Notes under the pieces: model-generated
Told to the model about the DNA's origin: nothing
Seen by the model: the letters and a program-made list of their open reading frames with translations, nothing else
The model's database searches: none
DNA from: DATBRV01 sp036560145
GTDB lineage: Bacteria > Myxococcota_A > UBA9160 > SMWR01
Length of the DNA: 64,000 bases
Assembly: GCA_036560145.1 (NCBI GenBank)
Contig: DATBRV010000149.1
Coordinates: 1 to 64,000 of the forward strand
Reading direction: 5' to 3'
Made by a program: the position numbers and the translations under genes
Shown here: piece after piece, positions 32,942 to 41,698 of the stretch
Position numbering within the stretch: position 1 is the first letter of the stretch
Layout of the letters: each line of letters begins with the position of its first letter

Positions 32942-33534
32942 GCGGGTCATTGCGCGTCGAATCGCTGAGTGCCCGGCCGAGCTCGGGAAGGGTCTCCATG
33001 CATCCCGCGCGGCGCTCGCTGCTCTGGCTCAACCTGCTGGGCGGGATCGCCGTGCTCGGCAGCTACGTGCACGGGCTCGCCTCGAACCCGCTCACGCGAG
33101 GGGCGGTGTGGGGCGACGTGCCGGAGGCGCTGCGCCCGTTCTATACGCTCAACATGTTCCTGGCGGCGGCGGGCTACTTCGCCTTCAGCTCCTTCGTGTT
33201 CCGCCGCCTCGACCCGGAGCGCACGCGGATCGCCGGAGGCTTCGGCTTCGGCGCCTTCAAGTACCTGTATGCGCTGATCCTGGCGCCGTCGGCGCTCTGG
33301 CTGCCGCTCACCTTCGAGATGCTCGAGGCGCCGAGCCCGGCGCTCTGGCTCGCGATCCGCGTCACCCTCGCGTTGGTGGGGCTTGGCTCGCTCGGCCTGA
33401 TGGCGGCCGTCGCCAGCGCCACGCCGCACAGCGCGCCGGGCGCCCGCCGGGCCGCCCTGGTGGGTACACTGTTCTTTGCACTCCAGACGGCGGTGCTGGA
33501 CGCCCTGATCTGGCCCGCGTGCTTTCCGGTGTAG
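32938..33534 (+). CDS. Multi-span membrane protein of unknown function
   Basis: The product has 198 residues and about five membrane helices, for example LLWLNLLGGIAVLGSYVHGL, FYTLNMFLAAAGYFAFSSF, YALILAPSALWLPLTF and LAIRVTLALVGLGSLGLMA. The ATG at 32938 overlaps the upstream stop by 4 nt; Met21 (before HPARRSLLWL) is an alternative start. I see no catalytic or transport motif. It belongs to the rightward operon with an SDR (10-nt gap) and an acyltransferase downstream. Confidence 0.7.
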   Translation: MSGSLRVESLSARPSSGRVSMHPARRSLLWLNLLGGIAVLGSYVHGLASNPLTRGAVWGDVPEALRPFYTLNMFLAAAGYFAFSSFVFRRLDPERTRIAGGFGFGAFKYLYALILAPSALWLPLTFEMLEAPSPALWLAIRVTLALVGLGSLGLMAAVASATPHSAPGARRAALVGTLFFALQTAVLDALIWPACFPV

Positions 33535-33544
33535 GGAGGCGCCC

Positions 33545-34552
33545 GTGACCCGTACGCTCGTGAAGGAGCACCTCGGCGTGTCGCGCCCGCAGGTCTGGCT
33601 CGGCCACGCCCTCGGTCGGATCGTCGATCCGCTCATCATCCCGTCTTTCGATCGCACCGGCTATCGCATCCACGCACTGCGCTTCCAGCCCGGGGATCTC
33701 GACGTCGACCTCTCGGGGCGCCGCTGCCTGGTCACTGGCGCCAACTCGGGCATCGGCTTCGAGACCTCGCGCGCGCTGGCCGGACTCGGTGCCGAGGTCG
33801 TGCTGCTGTGCCGCAGCCGCGAGCGCGGCGAGCAGGCGCTCGAGCGGATCCGCGCCGAGACCGGAAATCGACGCGTCTCGCTCGAGGTCCTCGACGTCTC
33901 GGACCTCGCCTCGGTCCGCGCCGCGGGCGCGCGCCTCGCCGAAGCTCGCGTGGACGTGCTGGTGCACAACGCCGGCGTGCTGCCGGACGAGCGCGCCCTG
34001 ACCCGTGACGGCCTCGAGCTCACGCTCGCCACCCACGTGGTCGGGCCCTGGCTGCTCACCCGTCTTCTGAAGCCCCTCCTGCTCGAATCCGAAGACGGCC
34101 GGGTGATCTGGGTCTCCTCCGGAGGCATGTACGCCCGACACCTCGCGCTCCGCGATCCGAACTGGGAGAAGCGCGGGTATGACGGCGTGAGCGCCTACGC
34201 GGAGACCAAGCGGGCCCAGCTGGTGCTGGCCGAGCTGTGGGCCGAAGATCTCGCGGGCAGCTCGGTGGTGGTGAACGCGATGCACCCGGGCTGGGTGGAC
34301 ACGCCGGCGGTGCAGAGCTCGCTGCCGCGCTTCCATCGCCTCACGCGCAGCATCCTGAGAACCCCCGCCGAGGGCGCCGACACCGTCCTCTGGCTGGCCG
34401 CCAGCCAGAGGGCGCGCGCGTGGAGCGGGCGCTTCTTCTTCGACCGCGAGCCCCGCTGCACGCATCTGCTCCCCGGCACGCGCGAATCCGGGGCCGATCG
34501 CCGCGCGCTCTGGGATCTGTGCGAGCGGCTGTGCGAGGAGACCCACCGATGA
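33545..34552 (+). CDS. Short-chain dehydrogenase/reductase (DHRS12-like)
   Basis: The product has 335 residues from a GTG start. LVTGANSGIGFETSRAL is the NAD(P)-binding TGxxxGxG motif, VLVHNAGVL the NAG motif, VIWVSSGGMYA the catalytic Ser strand and YAETKRAQ the YxxxK pair; MHPGWVDTPAV is typical of this subfamily. The N-terminal 55 residues before the Rossmann fold are an extra segment. It overlaps the acyltransferase gene by 4 nt, so both may act on the same lipid-like substrate. The substrate is not known. Confidence 0.85.
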   Translation: MTRTLVKEHLGVSRPQVWLGHALGRIVDPLIIPSFDRTGYRIHALRFQPGDLDVDLSGRRCLVTGANSGIGFETSRALAGLGAEVVLLCRSRERGEQALERIRAETGNRRVSLEVLDVSDLASVRAAGARLAEARVDVLVHNAGVLPDERALTRDGLELTLATHVVGPWLLTRLLKPLLLESEDGRVIWVSSGGMYARHLALRDPNWEKRGYDGVSAYAETKRAQLVLAELWAEDLAGSSVVVNAMHPGWVDTPAVQSSLPRFHRLTRSILRTPAEGADTVLWLAASQRARAWSGRFFFDREPRCTHLLPGTRESGADRRALWDLCERLCEETHR

Positions 34553-35586
34553 GCGCCGCAGCGCCCCCCGCCCGGGTCACCCCCTCCGAGCCGCGGGCGA
34601 AGCTGCTGCGGCGCCTCGTCACGGTCCCAGGCTACGCACTGGCGTGTCTGTTCGCGCTCGCGTCGGCGCCGCTCTGGGCGCCGGCGGCTGCGGTGGTGGA
34701 TCTGATCCGGCGCGATGGCGGCGTCGCGCTGCGCAGCGGCGCCTTCCTGACCTGCTACCTCGTCTGCGAGCTGGCGGGGCTCCTGATCAGCGCCGGGCTC
34801 TGGCTGCTGCGGCCGATCGCGCGCTGGGACGCCGAGCGCTGGAGCGCGCTGCACTACCGCCTCCAGGATGTCTGGGGCGCGTCGCTGCTGGCCGCAGCCG
34901 TGCGGCTATTCGACCTGCGCCTCGAGATCGAGGATTCGCGCGCGCGCTTGGGCGAGGGCCCCTATCTGCTGCTCCTGCGCCATGCGAGCACCGGCGACAC
35001 GCTGCTCGCCTCGGCGCTGGTCGGCCGTCCCCACGGCATCGAGCTCCGCTACGTGCTCAAGCGCGAGTTGCTCTGGGATCCCTGCCTCGACGTGGTCGGC
35101 AATCGCCTGCCCCACGTCTTCGTCGACCGCGACTCGAACGATTCGCAGCGTGAGGTCGCGCGTGTGCAGGCGGCGGCCCGGGATCTTTCGCCGCGCGACG
35201 GCGTGCTGATCTACCCGGAGGGCACGCGCTTCTCCGAGGCCAAGCGCGCGCGAGTGCTCGAGCGGCTGGCTCGCGAGGGCGACCTGAAGGCGCTCGAGTA
35301 CGCGCGCTCGCTGCACGGCGTGCTGCCGCCGCGCCCCGGCGGCGCGCTCGCCCTGCTCGAGGCGGCGCCGCACGCGGACGTCGTCGTGTGCGCGCACACC
35401 GGCTTCGAGGGCGCCGCCACGCTGGCGCAGCTCTGGCGGGGCGAGCTGCTGCACCAGACGATCCGCGTGCGCTTCCAGCGCATCCCCCGCGCGTCGATCC
35501 CCACCTCGCGAGACGCCCAGGCCGAATGGCTGCGCGAGCGCTGGCAGGAGATCGACGCCTGGCTGGCGAGCCAGCGGGCGCGCTGA
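34549..35586 (+). CDS. PlsC-like acyltransferase with N-terminal membrane helices
   Basis: The product has 345 residues. Two N-terminal hydrophobic helices (GYALACLFALASAPLWAPAA and LTCYLVCELAGLLISAGLWLL) precede the acyltransferase fold. LRHASTGDT gives the catalytic HxxxxD with Arg in place of the usual Asn, IYPEGTRFS is the phosphate-binding EGTR motif, and GGALALLEA is a later block. The family transfers acyl groups to lysophospholipid-like acceptors at the inner membrane. The ATG overlaps the SDR stop (ATGA). Light-linked remodelling of membrane lipid is a possible role, given the operon. Confidence 0.85.
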   Translation: MSAAAPPARVTPSEPRAKLLRRLVTVPGYALACLFALASAPLWAPAAAVVDLIRRDGGVALRSGAFLTCYLVCELAGLLISAGLWLLRPIARWDAERWSALHYRLQDVWGASLLAAAVRLFDLRLEIEDSRARLGEGPYLLLLRHASTGDTLLASALVGRPHGIELRYVLKRELLWDPCLDVVGNRLPHVFVDRDSNDSQREVARVQAAARDLSPRDGVLIYPEGTRFSEAKRARVLERLAREGDLKALEYARSLHGVLPPRPGGALALLEAAPHADVVVCAHTGFEGAATLAQLWRGELLHQTIRVRFQRIPRASIPTSRDAQAEWLRERWQEIDAWLASQRAR

Positions 35587-35673
35587 CGGGCGATCGGGTC
35601 GCTTCGGCCAACGGCCCTCCGCATGCGGCTCTGGCGAGTGGTAGTCTGACGCCAGGCCCCGCTGGAGTGCCAG

Positions 35674-37389
35674 ATGAAGGAAGAGAGCTACGACCAGAAG
35701 CTCGGCGGCGAGGACCGCATCGAGACACGCAAGCGCGGCGTCTGGCTGCTCAAGAACCCGTCCACCAACAAGGGGCTCGCCTACACGCTCGAGGAGCGCC
35801 GGGCGCTGGGCCTGGACGGCCTGCTGCCGGACCAGGTGCTCGAGATCGGGCAGCAGGTCGAGCTCGAGCTGGAGCACATCCGGGCCAAGGCGACCGACCT
35901 CGAGAAGTACATCGGGCTCACCAGCCTCCAGGACCTGAACGAGGTGCTCTTCTACCGCGTGCTGGTCGAGAACCTGCCCGAGCTGCTTCCGATCGTCTAT
36001 ACGCCGACGGTGGGGCTCGCCTGCCAGAAGTTCAGCCACATCCTGCGCTCGGCGCGCGGCATCTGGATCACCCCGGACAACGTGGGCCGCGTGCGCGAGG
36101 TCCTCGAGAACGCGCCCTTCCGCGACATCCGGCTGCTGGTGGTCACCGACAACGAGCGGATCCTCGGCCTCGGCGATCTCGGCGCCGGCGGCATGGGCAT
36201 TCCGATCGGGAAGCTCGCGCTCTACGTGGCCGGCTCGGGCATCCATCCCTCGAAGGTCCTGCCCGTGAGCCTCGACGTGGGCACCAACAACCAGACGCTG
36301 CTCGACGATCCCCTCTACAACGGCTACCGGCAGCGGCGCCTCACCGGGCAGGCCTACTTCGACTTCGTCGAGAAGTTCGTGCAGGGCGTGCGCGACGTGT
36401 TCCCGCGCGCGGTACTCCAGTGGGAGGACTTCGCGAAGACGCACTCCTTCACGCTGCTCGAGCGCTATCGCAAGCGCGTTCCGAGCTTCAACGACGACAT
36501 CCAGGGCACGGCGGCGGTGACGCTCGGCGGCATCTTCGCGGCGCTCCGGATCACCGGGCAGACGATCGCCGAGCAGCGCGTGCTCTTCATCGGCGCAGGG
36601 GGCGCCTGCATCGGCATCGCCCGGCTGACCAAGGCCGCCATGCGGCGGGCGGGCGCCAGCGACGAGGACGTCCACCGCGCGATCGCCGCCTTCGACACCC
36701 AAGGGCTGCTGCACGAGGGCCACGAGATCCAGGAGCCCTACAAGCGCGAGTTCGCGCTCAGCAAGCAGAACCTCGATCACTACCGCATCGATGCCAGCGC
36801 CAACCCGACCCCCGTGGACGCGATCCGCGGCTTCCGTCCGACGATCCTGGTGGGCGCGACCGCGCAGCCCGGCGCCTTCACGCGCGAGATGCTCGAGGAG
36901 ATGGCGAGCCATGTCGAGCGGCCCGTGATCCTGCCGCTCTCGAACCCCACCTCGAAGTCGGAGTGCACGCCGAAGGATGCGCTCGACTGGACCGGCGGCC
37001 GCGCCATCGTGGCGACCGGCAGTCCCTTCGAGGACGTCGTGCGCGCGGGGCAGCGGCACGTGATCGGGCAGAGCAACAACGTCTTCATCTTCCCCGGCGT
37101 GGGCCTCGGGGCGATCGTCTCGGAAGCGCGCGAGATCAGCGACGAGATGTTCGCGGTCGCCGCGCAGACGCTGGCCGGCTGCGTGCGCGACGAGCGCCTG
37201 GCGCAGGGCGCCATCTTCCCGAGCCAGAGCGAGCTGCGCGAGGTCAGCTTCCGGATCGCGTGCGCGGTCGTCCGCACCGCGCGCGACGCCCACCTGGGCC
37301 GCGCGATTCCCGACGACCAGATCGAAGGGACCGTCCGCAGCGCGATCTGGTGGCCGAGCTACATCCCGATCCTCGCGCGCGAGGAGTAG
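35674..37389 (+). CDS. maeA: NAD-dependent malic enzyme
   Basis: The product has 571 residues, the length of the large eukaryote-like bacterial malic enzymes. NPSTNKGLAYTLEER, PIVYTPTVGLACQKFSH (catalytic Tyr), VVTDNERILGLGDLGAGGMGIPIGK and WEDFAKTHSFTLLERYR are family signatures; FNDDIQGTAAVTLGG carries the metal Asp residues, and VLFIGAGGACIGIA the NAD fold. It decarboxylates malate to pyruvate, feeding pyruvate oxidation by NifJ. TAGTCT at 35642-35647 is a -10-like hexamer; GGAG lies 8-11 nt before the ATG. It stands alone between the acyltransferase and a convergent amidohydrolase gene. Confidence 0.92.
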   Translation: MKEESYDQKLGGEDRIETRKRGVWLLKNPSTNKGLAYTLEERRALGLDGLLPDQVLEIGQQVELELEHIRAKATDLEKYIGLTSLQDLNEVLFYRVLVENLPELLPIVYTPTVGLACQKFSHILRSARGIWITPDNVGRVREVLENAPFRDIRLLVVTDNERILGLGDLGAGGMGIPIGKLALYVAGSGIHPSKVLPVSLDVGTNNQTLLDDPLYNGYRQRRLTGQAYFDFVEKFVQGVRDVFPRAVLQWEDFAKTHSFTLLERYRKRVPSFNDDIQGTAAVTLGGIFAALRITGQTIAEQRVLFIGAGGACIGIARLTKAAMRRAGASDEDVHRAIAAFDTQGLLHEGHEIQEPYKREFALSKQNLDHYRIDASANPTPVDAIRGFRPTILVGATAQPGAFTREMLEEMASHVERPVILPLSNPTSKSECTPKDALDWTGGRAIVATGSPFEDVVRAGQRHVIGQSNNVFIFPGVGLGAIVSEAREISDEMFAVAAQTLAGCVRDERLAQGAIFPSQSELREVSFRIACAVVRTARDAHLGRAIPDDQIEGTVRSAIWWPSYIPILAREE

Positions 37390-37405
37390 CGGGGCGGCGC
37401 TGGAG

Positions 37406-38629
37406 CTAACGCTTCTTCAGCAGCTTCTGGAAGCGCGCCTGCTGGAAGGTGATGCAGGTCGAATCCGCGGGAATCTCTTCGAGCGGCTTGGCGACCAGCG
37501 AGGGCGTGATGCCGGCCTCCTGCGCAGCCGGCCGGAGCGCGGCGAGGTCGAAGCCGTAGAGCTTGGCGGCGTTCTCGCCGAGCATCATGCGGACCTCCTT
37601 CTCGGCGATGCCCGAGAAGGCGAAGCGCATGTTCTCGCGCGAATACGGGTAGCAGCCCTCGTAGTGGGGGTAGTCGTTGCCCCAGAGCACCCGGTCGACG
37701 CCGACGATCTCGCGTCCCTCGACGTCCGCCGGTGACGGGAAGCTCGCGCCGTACCAGCAGTTGCGCCTGGCGTAGAAGCTGGGGAGCTCCTTCAAGGCCG
37801 GATCCTTCGAGGTGTCGATCTCGCCGATCGCGCCCGCCTTCCAGGCGAGGTACATCGCGTCCATGCCGCGCATCAGCTTGGGCGCCCAGGCGGCTCCGGA
37901 TTCCGTGAGGATGTAGCGGAGCTTCGGGAAGCGCTCGAAGACGCCGCCCATGATCAGGTGCGTGTAGCCGCGCTGCACGAAGAACGACATCTCCATCGCC
38001 CAGAGCGCCTTCGAGCCCTGGCCCTCGCAGTAGGCGGGGGAGCCCTGCCCGGAGTGCTGGTTGATCACGACGTCGCAATCCTGGATCACGGCCCAGAGCC
38101 GGTCGTAGTCCGGGTGGTTGAGCGGCCGCAGGTGGACGTCCGAGGGCGAGGGCAGGGGAAGCAGCACGCCGCCCCGCAAGCCATGGCTCGCGATCCAGCG
38201 AACGTCGGCGATCGCGTCGTCAATTTCATTCAGGTGGATCAGCCCGATCCCGGCGCGGCGCGCGGGCTCTTCGGCGCAGAAGTCGGCGAGCCAGCGGTTG
38301 TGCGCGCGGGCTCCGGCGAGATAGCGCGCGTACTGCTCGGGAGAAGGCGGCGGCGCAATGTGGAAGGCCTGGTGGTAGAAGGGCGGAACGGTGTTGGGAA
38401 AGATCACCTCGCCGACGACGCCGTCCTTCTGGAGGTCGGCGCGGCGCTCGTTCGAGTCCCAGTTCTTGGTCTTCTTGCCCCCGACGTGCTTCTCCGAGGG
38501 GTTCCGGTACCGGCCCCGCCAGGCGTCGAAGTCGGGGCGCTGGTCGGGATCGAGATACTCCCGATAGGCGTCGATGGCCGCGCCCGCGTGGGTGTCGGCG
38601 GTGATGGCGACGTAGGGCTGCTCGCTCAT
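37406..38629 (-). CDS. Amidohydrolase-2 family (ACMSD-like) metal-dependent hydrolase
   Basis: The product has 407 residues. VAITADTHAG replaces the usual HxH start with THAG, VVINQHSGQG supplies a central His, YILTESGAAWAPKL is a conserved strand, and LWGNDYPHYEG supplies the late metal Asp with MLGENAAKLYGF at the end. These are hallmarks of the PF04909 barrel found in ACMSD, gamma-resorcylate decarboxylase and many uncharacterised decarboxylases in lipid- and aromatic-degrading bacteria. A decarboxylase or hydrolase acting on an aromatic or cyclic acid is likely. It diverges from the MIOX-like gene over a 62-bp gap. Confidence 0.85.
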   Translation of the reverse strand: MSEQPYVAITADTHAGAAIDAYREYLDPDQRPDFDAWRGRYRNPSEKHVGGKKTKNWDSNERRADLQKDGVVGEVIFPNTVPPFYHQAFHIAPPPSPEQYARYLAGARAHNRWLADFCAEEPARRAGIGLIHLNEIDDAIADVRWIASHGLRGGVLLPLPSPSDVHLRPLNHPDYDRLWAVIQDCDVVINQHSGQGSPAYCEGQGSKALWAMEMSFFVQRGYTHLIMGGVFERFPKLRYILTESGAAWAPKLMRGMDAMYLAWKAGAIGEIDTSKDPALKELPSFYARRNCWYGASFPSPADVEGREIVGVDRVLWGNDYPHYEGCYPYSRENMRFAFSGIAEKEVRMMLGENAAKLYGFDLAALRPAAQEAGITPSLVAKPLEEIPADSTCITFQQARFQKLLKKR

Positions 38630-38678
38630 GGGGATGGCTCCGTCGACAGATGATTTAGCAGCGCGGGATGGGTTTGCC

Positions 38679-38684
38679 TAGTGT
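38679..38684 (+). promoter_or_regulatory. -10-like hexamer 7 nt before the MIOX-like gene
   Basis: TAGTGT is followed by 7 nt and the ATG at 38692. If used, it fixes the start at 38692 rather than 38668, since transcription would begin downstream of the earlier ATG, and makes the mRNA leaderless. The -35 region is weak. Confidence 0.35.
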
Positions 38685-38691
38685 TCGCGCG

Positions 38692-39372
38692 ATGCGTTGG
38701 TGGAAGTCGGGAAAGCGCGAGCAGCGTTCCTTCCGCAAGCGCGCGTATGCCATCGAGCTCGCCCATGGCGCCCAGACGCGCGAATCCGTCGCACTGCTCG
38801 CCCGCAAGTACGCGCAGCCGGTCTTCGGGCGGGTCGACACCTGGACGTTGATCGAGCGCCTCTCCGAGTGCGTCGATCCCACCGACGTGGCTCTCGGCGC
38901 GACCAGCCAGAAGGTTCACGTGCTCCAGGTGCTCGAAGCCATGGAGCGCGACGGTGTCGAGGACGGGAACCTGTGGCTCGCGGCGCTGCTGCACGACCTC
39001 GGCAAGCTGCTGCTGCTCGCGGGTGAGAAGCCCGAGAACGTGGTGTGCTTCAACACGCCGATCGGAAGCTATGCGCCCGGCATCGGGCTCGATGCCTGCG
39101 TGATGCAGTGGAACCACGACGAGTTCGGCTTCTCGCGGCTCGAGGGTCACGTGCCCGAGCCGGTCGCCTGGCTGGTCCGCTATCACAGCCTTCGCCTCGA
39201 GCACTGCGAGGCGCTCATGAACGAGCGCGATTGCGCCTACACCGAGCGGTACCTGAGGCCGTTCCAGCACTACGATCAGGGCTCGAAGTCGCAGGTGCGC
39301 CGGCCTTCGCGGCCGCTCGCGGCCTATCGCGATCGGCTGGGCGACGCGCTGCCGCGCAGCCTCGTCTTCTGA
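38692..39372 (+). CDS. Inositol oxygenase (MIOX)-like HD-domain protein
   Basis: The product has 226 residues. SQKVHVLQVLEAM, LAALLHDLGKLLLL (HD metal pair), VMQWNHDEFGFSR (third His-Asp) and LVRYHSLRLEHCEAL followed by FQHYDQGSK match, in order, the diiron ligands and C-terminal segment of myo-inositol oxygenase. MIOX opens inositol with O2 to D-glucuronate. Residues specific for inositol are not all evident, so a related cyclic polyol or other substrate is possible. An earlier in-frame ATG at 38668 gives 8 more residues; I prefer 38692 because a -10 hexamer lies directly before it. The UGM-like and glycosyltransferase genes follow closely, suggesting a carbohydrate pathway. Confidence 0.75.
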   Translation: MRWWKSGKREQRSFRKRAYAIELAHGAQTRESVALLARKYAQPVFGRVDTWTLIERLSECVDPTDVALGATSQKVHVLQVLEAMERDGVEDGNLWLAALLHDLGKLLLLAGEKPENVVCFNTPIGSYAPGIGLDACVMQWNHDEFGFSRLEGHVPEPVAWLVRYHSLRLEHCEALMNERDCAYTERYLRPFQHYDQGSKSQVRRPSRPLAAYRDRLGDALPRSLVF

Positions 39373-39381
39373 GCCGGCCGG

Positions 39382-40671
39382 ATGGCGAGCCGGATCGTGA
39401 TCCTGGGGGCTGGCGTGACGGGGGTCGCGGCCGCGCGCGCCTCCGGCGGCGTCGCGTACGAGGCGGCCGAGCATCCGGGCGGCATCTGCGGCTCCTACTC
39501 GCGCAGCCCGGGCTCGAACGAGCGCCAGCACGGGGTGGCCAAGGACGACGCCTATCAATTCGAGCCGGGCGGCGGGCACTGGATCTTCGGGGGAGAGCCG
39601 GAGGTCCTCGAGCTGATCGACGCGCTCGCGCCGGTCCAGCGCTTCGAACGCCGCTCAGCGGTCTTCTTCCCGGAGCAGGGCCGCTTCGTGCCCTACCCAT
39701 TGCAGGAGCACCTGGATTTCCTGCCGCCGGAGGTCGCGGCTCGCGCTCGGGGCGAGCAGCGCGATGCGGGCGGCGCGGCGTTCACGTTCAGCGAGTGGCT
39801 CCGCCGGCGATTCGGCGCCACGCTCTGCGAGCTCTTCTTCCATCCTTTCCATGAGCTCTACACCGCGGGGCTCTGCGACCGCATCGCGCCGCAGGGGTCC
39901 GAGAAGTCCCCGCTTGCGCGGCCGGGACCGGCCGCGCGAACGGGAGCCGGCTACAACGCGAGCTTCGTCTATCCGCGCGAGGGGCTCGACACGCTGGTGG
40001 GTCGCCTCGCCGCCGGCTCCCGCATCGAGCTCGGAAAGCGCGCCGTGCGGATCGCTTCCGACGCGCGCGAGGTCCACTTCGCCGACGGGACGACGGCTGG
40101 CTACGACCGGCTGCTCTCGACCCTGCCCCTCGACCAGACGCTCGCGATGGCGGGCCTGCGCGTCGAGGCCGCGCAGGATCCCCACAGCTCCGTGCTGGTG
40201 CTGAACATCGGGGCGCTGCGCGGCCCGGCCTGTCCGGATCAGCACTGGCTCTACCTTCCCGGCTCGCGTTCGGGCTTCCACCGGATCGGCTTCTACAGCA
40301 ACGTCGACGCCGGCTTCCTGCCCGCCGCGCACCGCGATTCGCGCACGCGGGTCTCGCTCTACGTCGAGCGCGCGTTCGCGGCGGGAGCGCGATCCGCGGA
40401 GGCCGAGGAGAGGCGCTACGCAGCGGCGGTCGTCGCCGAGCTCCAGGATTGGGGGTTCATCGCCGAGCCCGAGGTGGTGGACGCGAGCTGGGTCGAGACG
40501 GCCTACACCTGGTCGTGGCCGGGCTCGCGCTGGCGCGAGCGGGCGCTCGAGGCGCTCGAGCAGCGGGGAGTCGAGCTGGCGGGCCGCTACGCCTGCTGGC
40601 GCTTCCAGGGCATCGCCGATTCGATCCGGGACGGGCTGCGGGCCGGAGCGCGGCTGCGCGAGGCCCGCTAG
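39382..40671 (+). CDS. FAD-dependent oxidoreductase, UDP-galactopyranose-mutase/amine-oxidase type
   Basis: The product has 429 residues. IVILGAGVTGVAAARASG is the FAD-binding GxGxxG, EHPGGICGSY the second flavin segment, YQFEPGGGHWIFGG and YPLQEHLDFLP resemble the UGM substrate region, and YPREGLDTLVGRLA resembles protoporphyrinogen oxidase and desaturase relatives. It starts 9 nt after the MIOX-like gene and ends 7 nt before the glycosyltransferase gene. The combination favours a nucleotide-sugar role (pyranose-furanose isomerisation or oxidation), but an oxidoreductase of another substrate cannot be excluded. Confidence 0.7.
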   Translation: MASRIVILGAGVTGVAAARASGGVAYEAAEHPGGICGSYSRSPGSNERQHGVAKDDAYQFEPGGGHWIFGGEPEVLELIDALAPVQRFERRSAVFFPEQGRFVPYPLQEHLDFLPPEVAARARGEQRDAGGAAFTFSEWLRRRFGATLCELFFHPFHELYTAGLCDRIAPQGSEKSPLARPGPAARTGAGYNASFVYPREGLDTLVGRLAAGSRIELGKRAVRIASDAREVHFADGTTAGYDRLLSTLPLDQTLAMAGLRVEAAQDPHSSVLVLNIGALRGPACPDQHWLYLPGSRSGFHRIGFYSNVDAGFLPAAHRDSRTRVSLYVERAFAAGARSAEAEERRYAAAVVAELQDWGFIAEPEVVDASWVETAYTWSWPGSRWRERALEALEQRGVELAGRYACWRFQGIADSIRDGLRAGARLREAR

Positions 40672-40678
40672 GTCGCGC

Positions 40679-41698
40679 ATGGACTTCGGGCTGCCGCGGC
40701 TGCCGAGCGAGGCCGAGATCGCGGCCGGAATCCCCGCGATCCCGCCGGTGCCCGCGTGCGAAGCCCGGCCGTTCTGGTCGGTGATGCTTCCGAACTACCA
40801 GAGCGATGCCTATCTCGCGCGCGCTCTCGCGAGCGTGCTCGCCCAGGATCCGGGCCCGGCCGCGATGCAGATCGAGGTGATCGACGACGCCTCGCCCTCC
40901 GGAGACCCGCAGGCGCTGGTCGAGAAGCTCGGCGGCGGGCGGGTCGGCTTCCACCGGCACCCGAGCAACCTCGGGGCTACGCAGACCTTCAACACCTGCC
41001 TGCGTCGCGCCCGGGGACGTTGGGTGCACATCCTGCACGCCGACGACGAGGTGCTCGCGGGCTTCTACGCCGCCTACCAGCGCGTGATCGGGTTGCGCGA
41101 GGATCTCGTGATGGCGGTCGGTCCGGTCGCCACGATCGACGAGCGGGGCGCGCGCCTGAACGCACCGGGCCCCGCCCGGGCCGGGGAGGGGCGCATCCTC
41201 CGCGACTTCGCGAAGCGGCAGGCCACCCGGCAGCAGGTGCAGTTCGCCGGCTGGGTGCTGCGCCGCGAAGCCTGCGAGCGCGCGGGCGGCTTCTGCACGC
41301 TCCTCCACCACTGCGCCGACATGGAGCTCGCCTTTCGCCTCGGCCTGCTCGGGCCGGTCGGCAGCGTGGCGCAGGCCTACGGCTGCTATCGCATCCACGC
41401 CGGATCGGATTCGCGACGCTTGATGGAGACGGGGGAGAACATCCGCGAGATCGCGCTCGCGATCGGGATCAACCGGCGCAGGCTCGCCCGGGCGCGCCTC
41501 CCCGCGCCGCGCCGCTCCTGGCGGAGGCGGATCGCGGGGGTCGCGGACCGCTACGCCCGTCTGCTCGCCGCCGCAGGGTCGACGCAGGGAAGCCTCGCGC
41601 AGGCGCGCTGGGCGCTTCGCCTCTGGCCGACACCGCGCCGCGCGCGGGCGGCCGCGAGCGCGTGGCTGGCGCACGCGAGGGCCGGGCGGCCTGGCTAG
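40679..41698 (+). CDS. Family 2 glycosyltransferase
   Basis: The product has 339 residues. SVMLPNYQSDAYLARALASVL is the GT-A nucleotide-binding start, EVIDDASPSGD the first acidic motif and VHILHADDEVLAG the metal-binding DxD-like segment. HHCADMELAFRLG near 220 is the catalytic acidic region. There is no membrane anchor, so it would act at the cytosolic face. It is the last gene of the MIOX-like/UGM-like trio and probably adds a sugar to a surface glycan or small molecule. Its stop overlaps the end of the convergent BKACE gene by 4 bp. Confidence 0.85.
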   Translation: MDFGLPRLPSEAEIAAGIPAIPPVPACEARPFWSVMLPNYQSDAYLARALASVLAQDPGPAAMQIEVIDDASPSGDPQALVEKLGGGRVGFHRHPSNLGATQTFNTCLRRARGRWVHILHADDEVLAGFYAAYQRVIGLREDLVMAVGPVATIDERGARLNAPGPARAGEGRILRDFAKRQATRQQVQFAGWVLRREACERAGGFCTLLHHCADMELAFRLGLLGPVGSVAQAYGCYRIHAGSDSRRLMETGENIREIALAIGINRRRLARARLPAPRRSWRRRIAGVADRYARLLAAAGSTQGSLAQARWALRLWPTPRRARAAASAWLAHARAGRPG

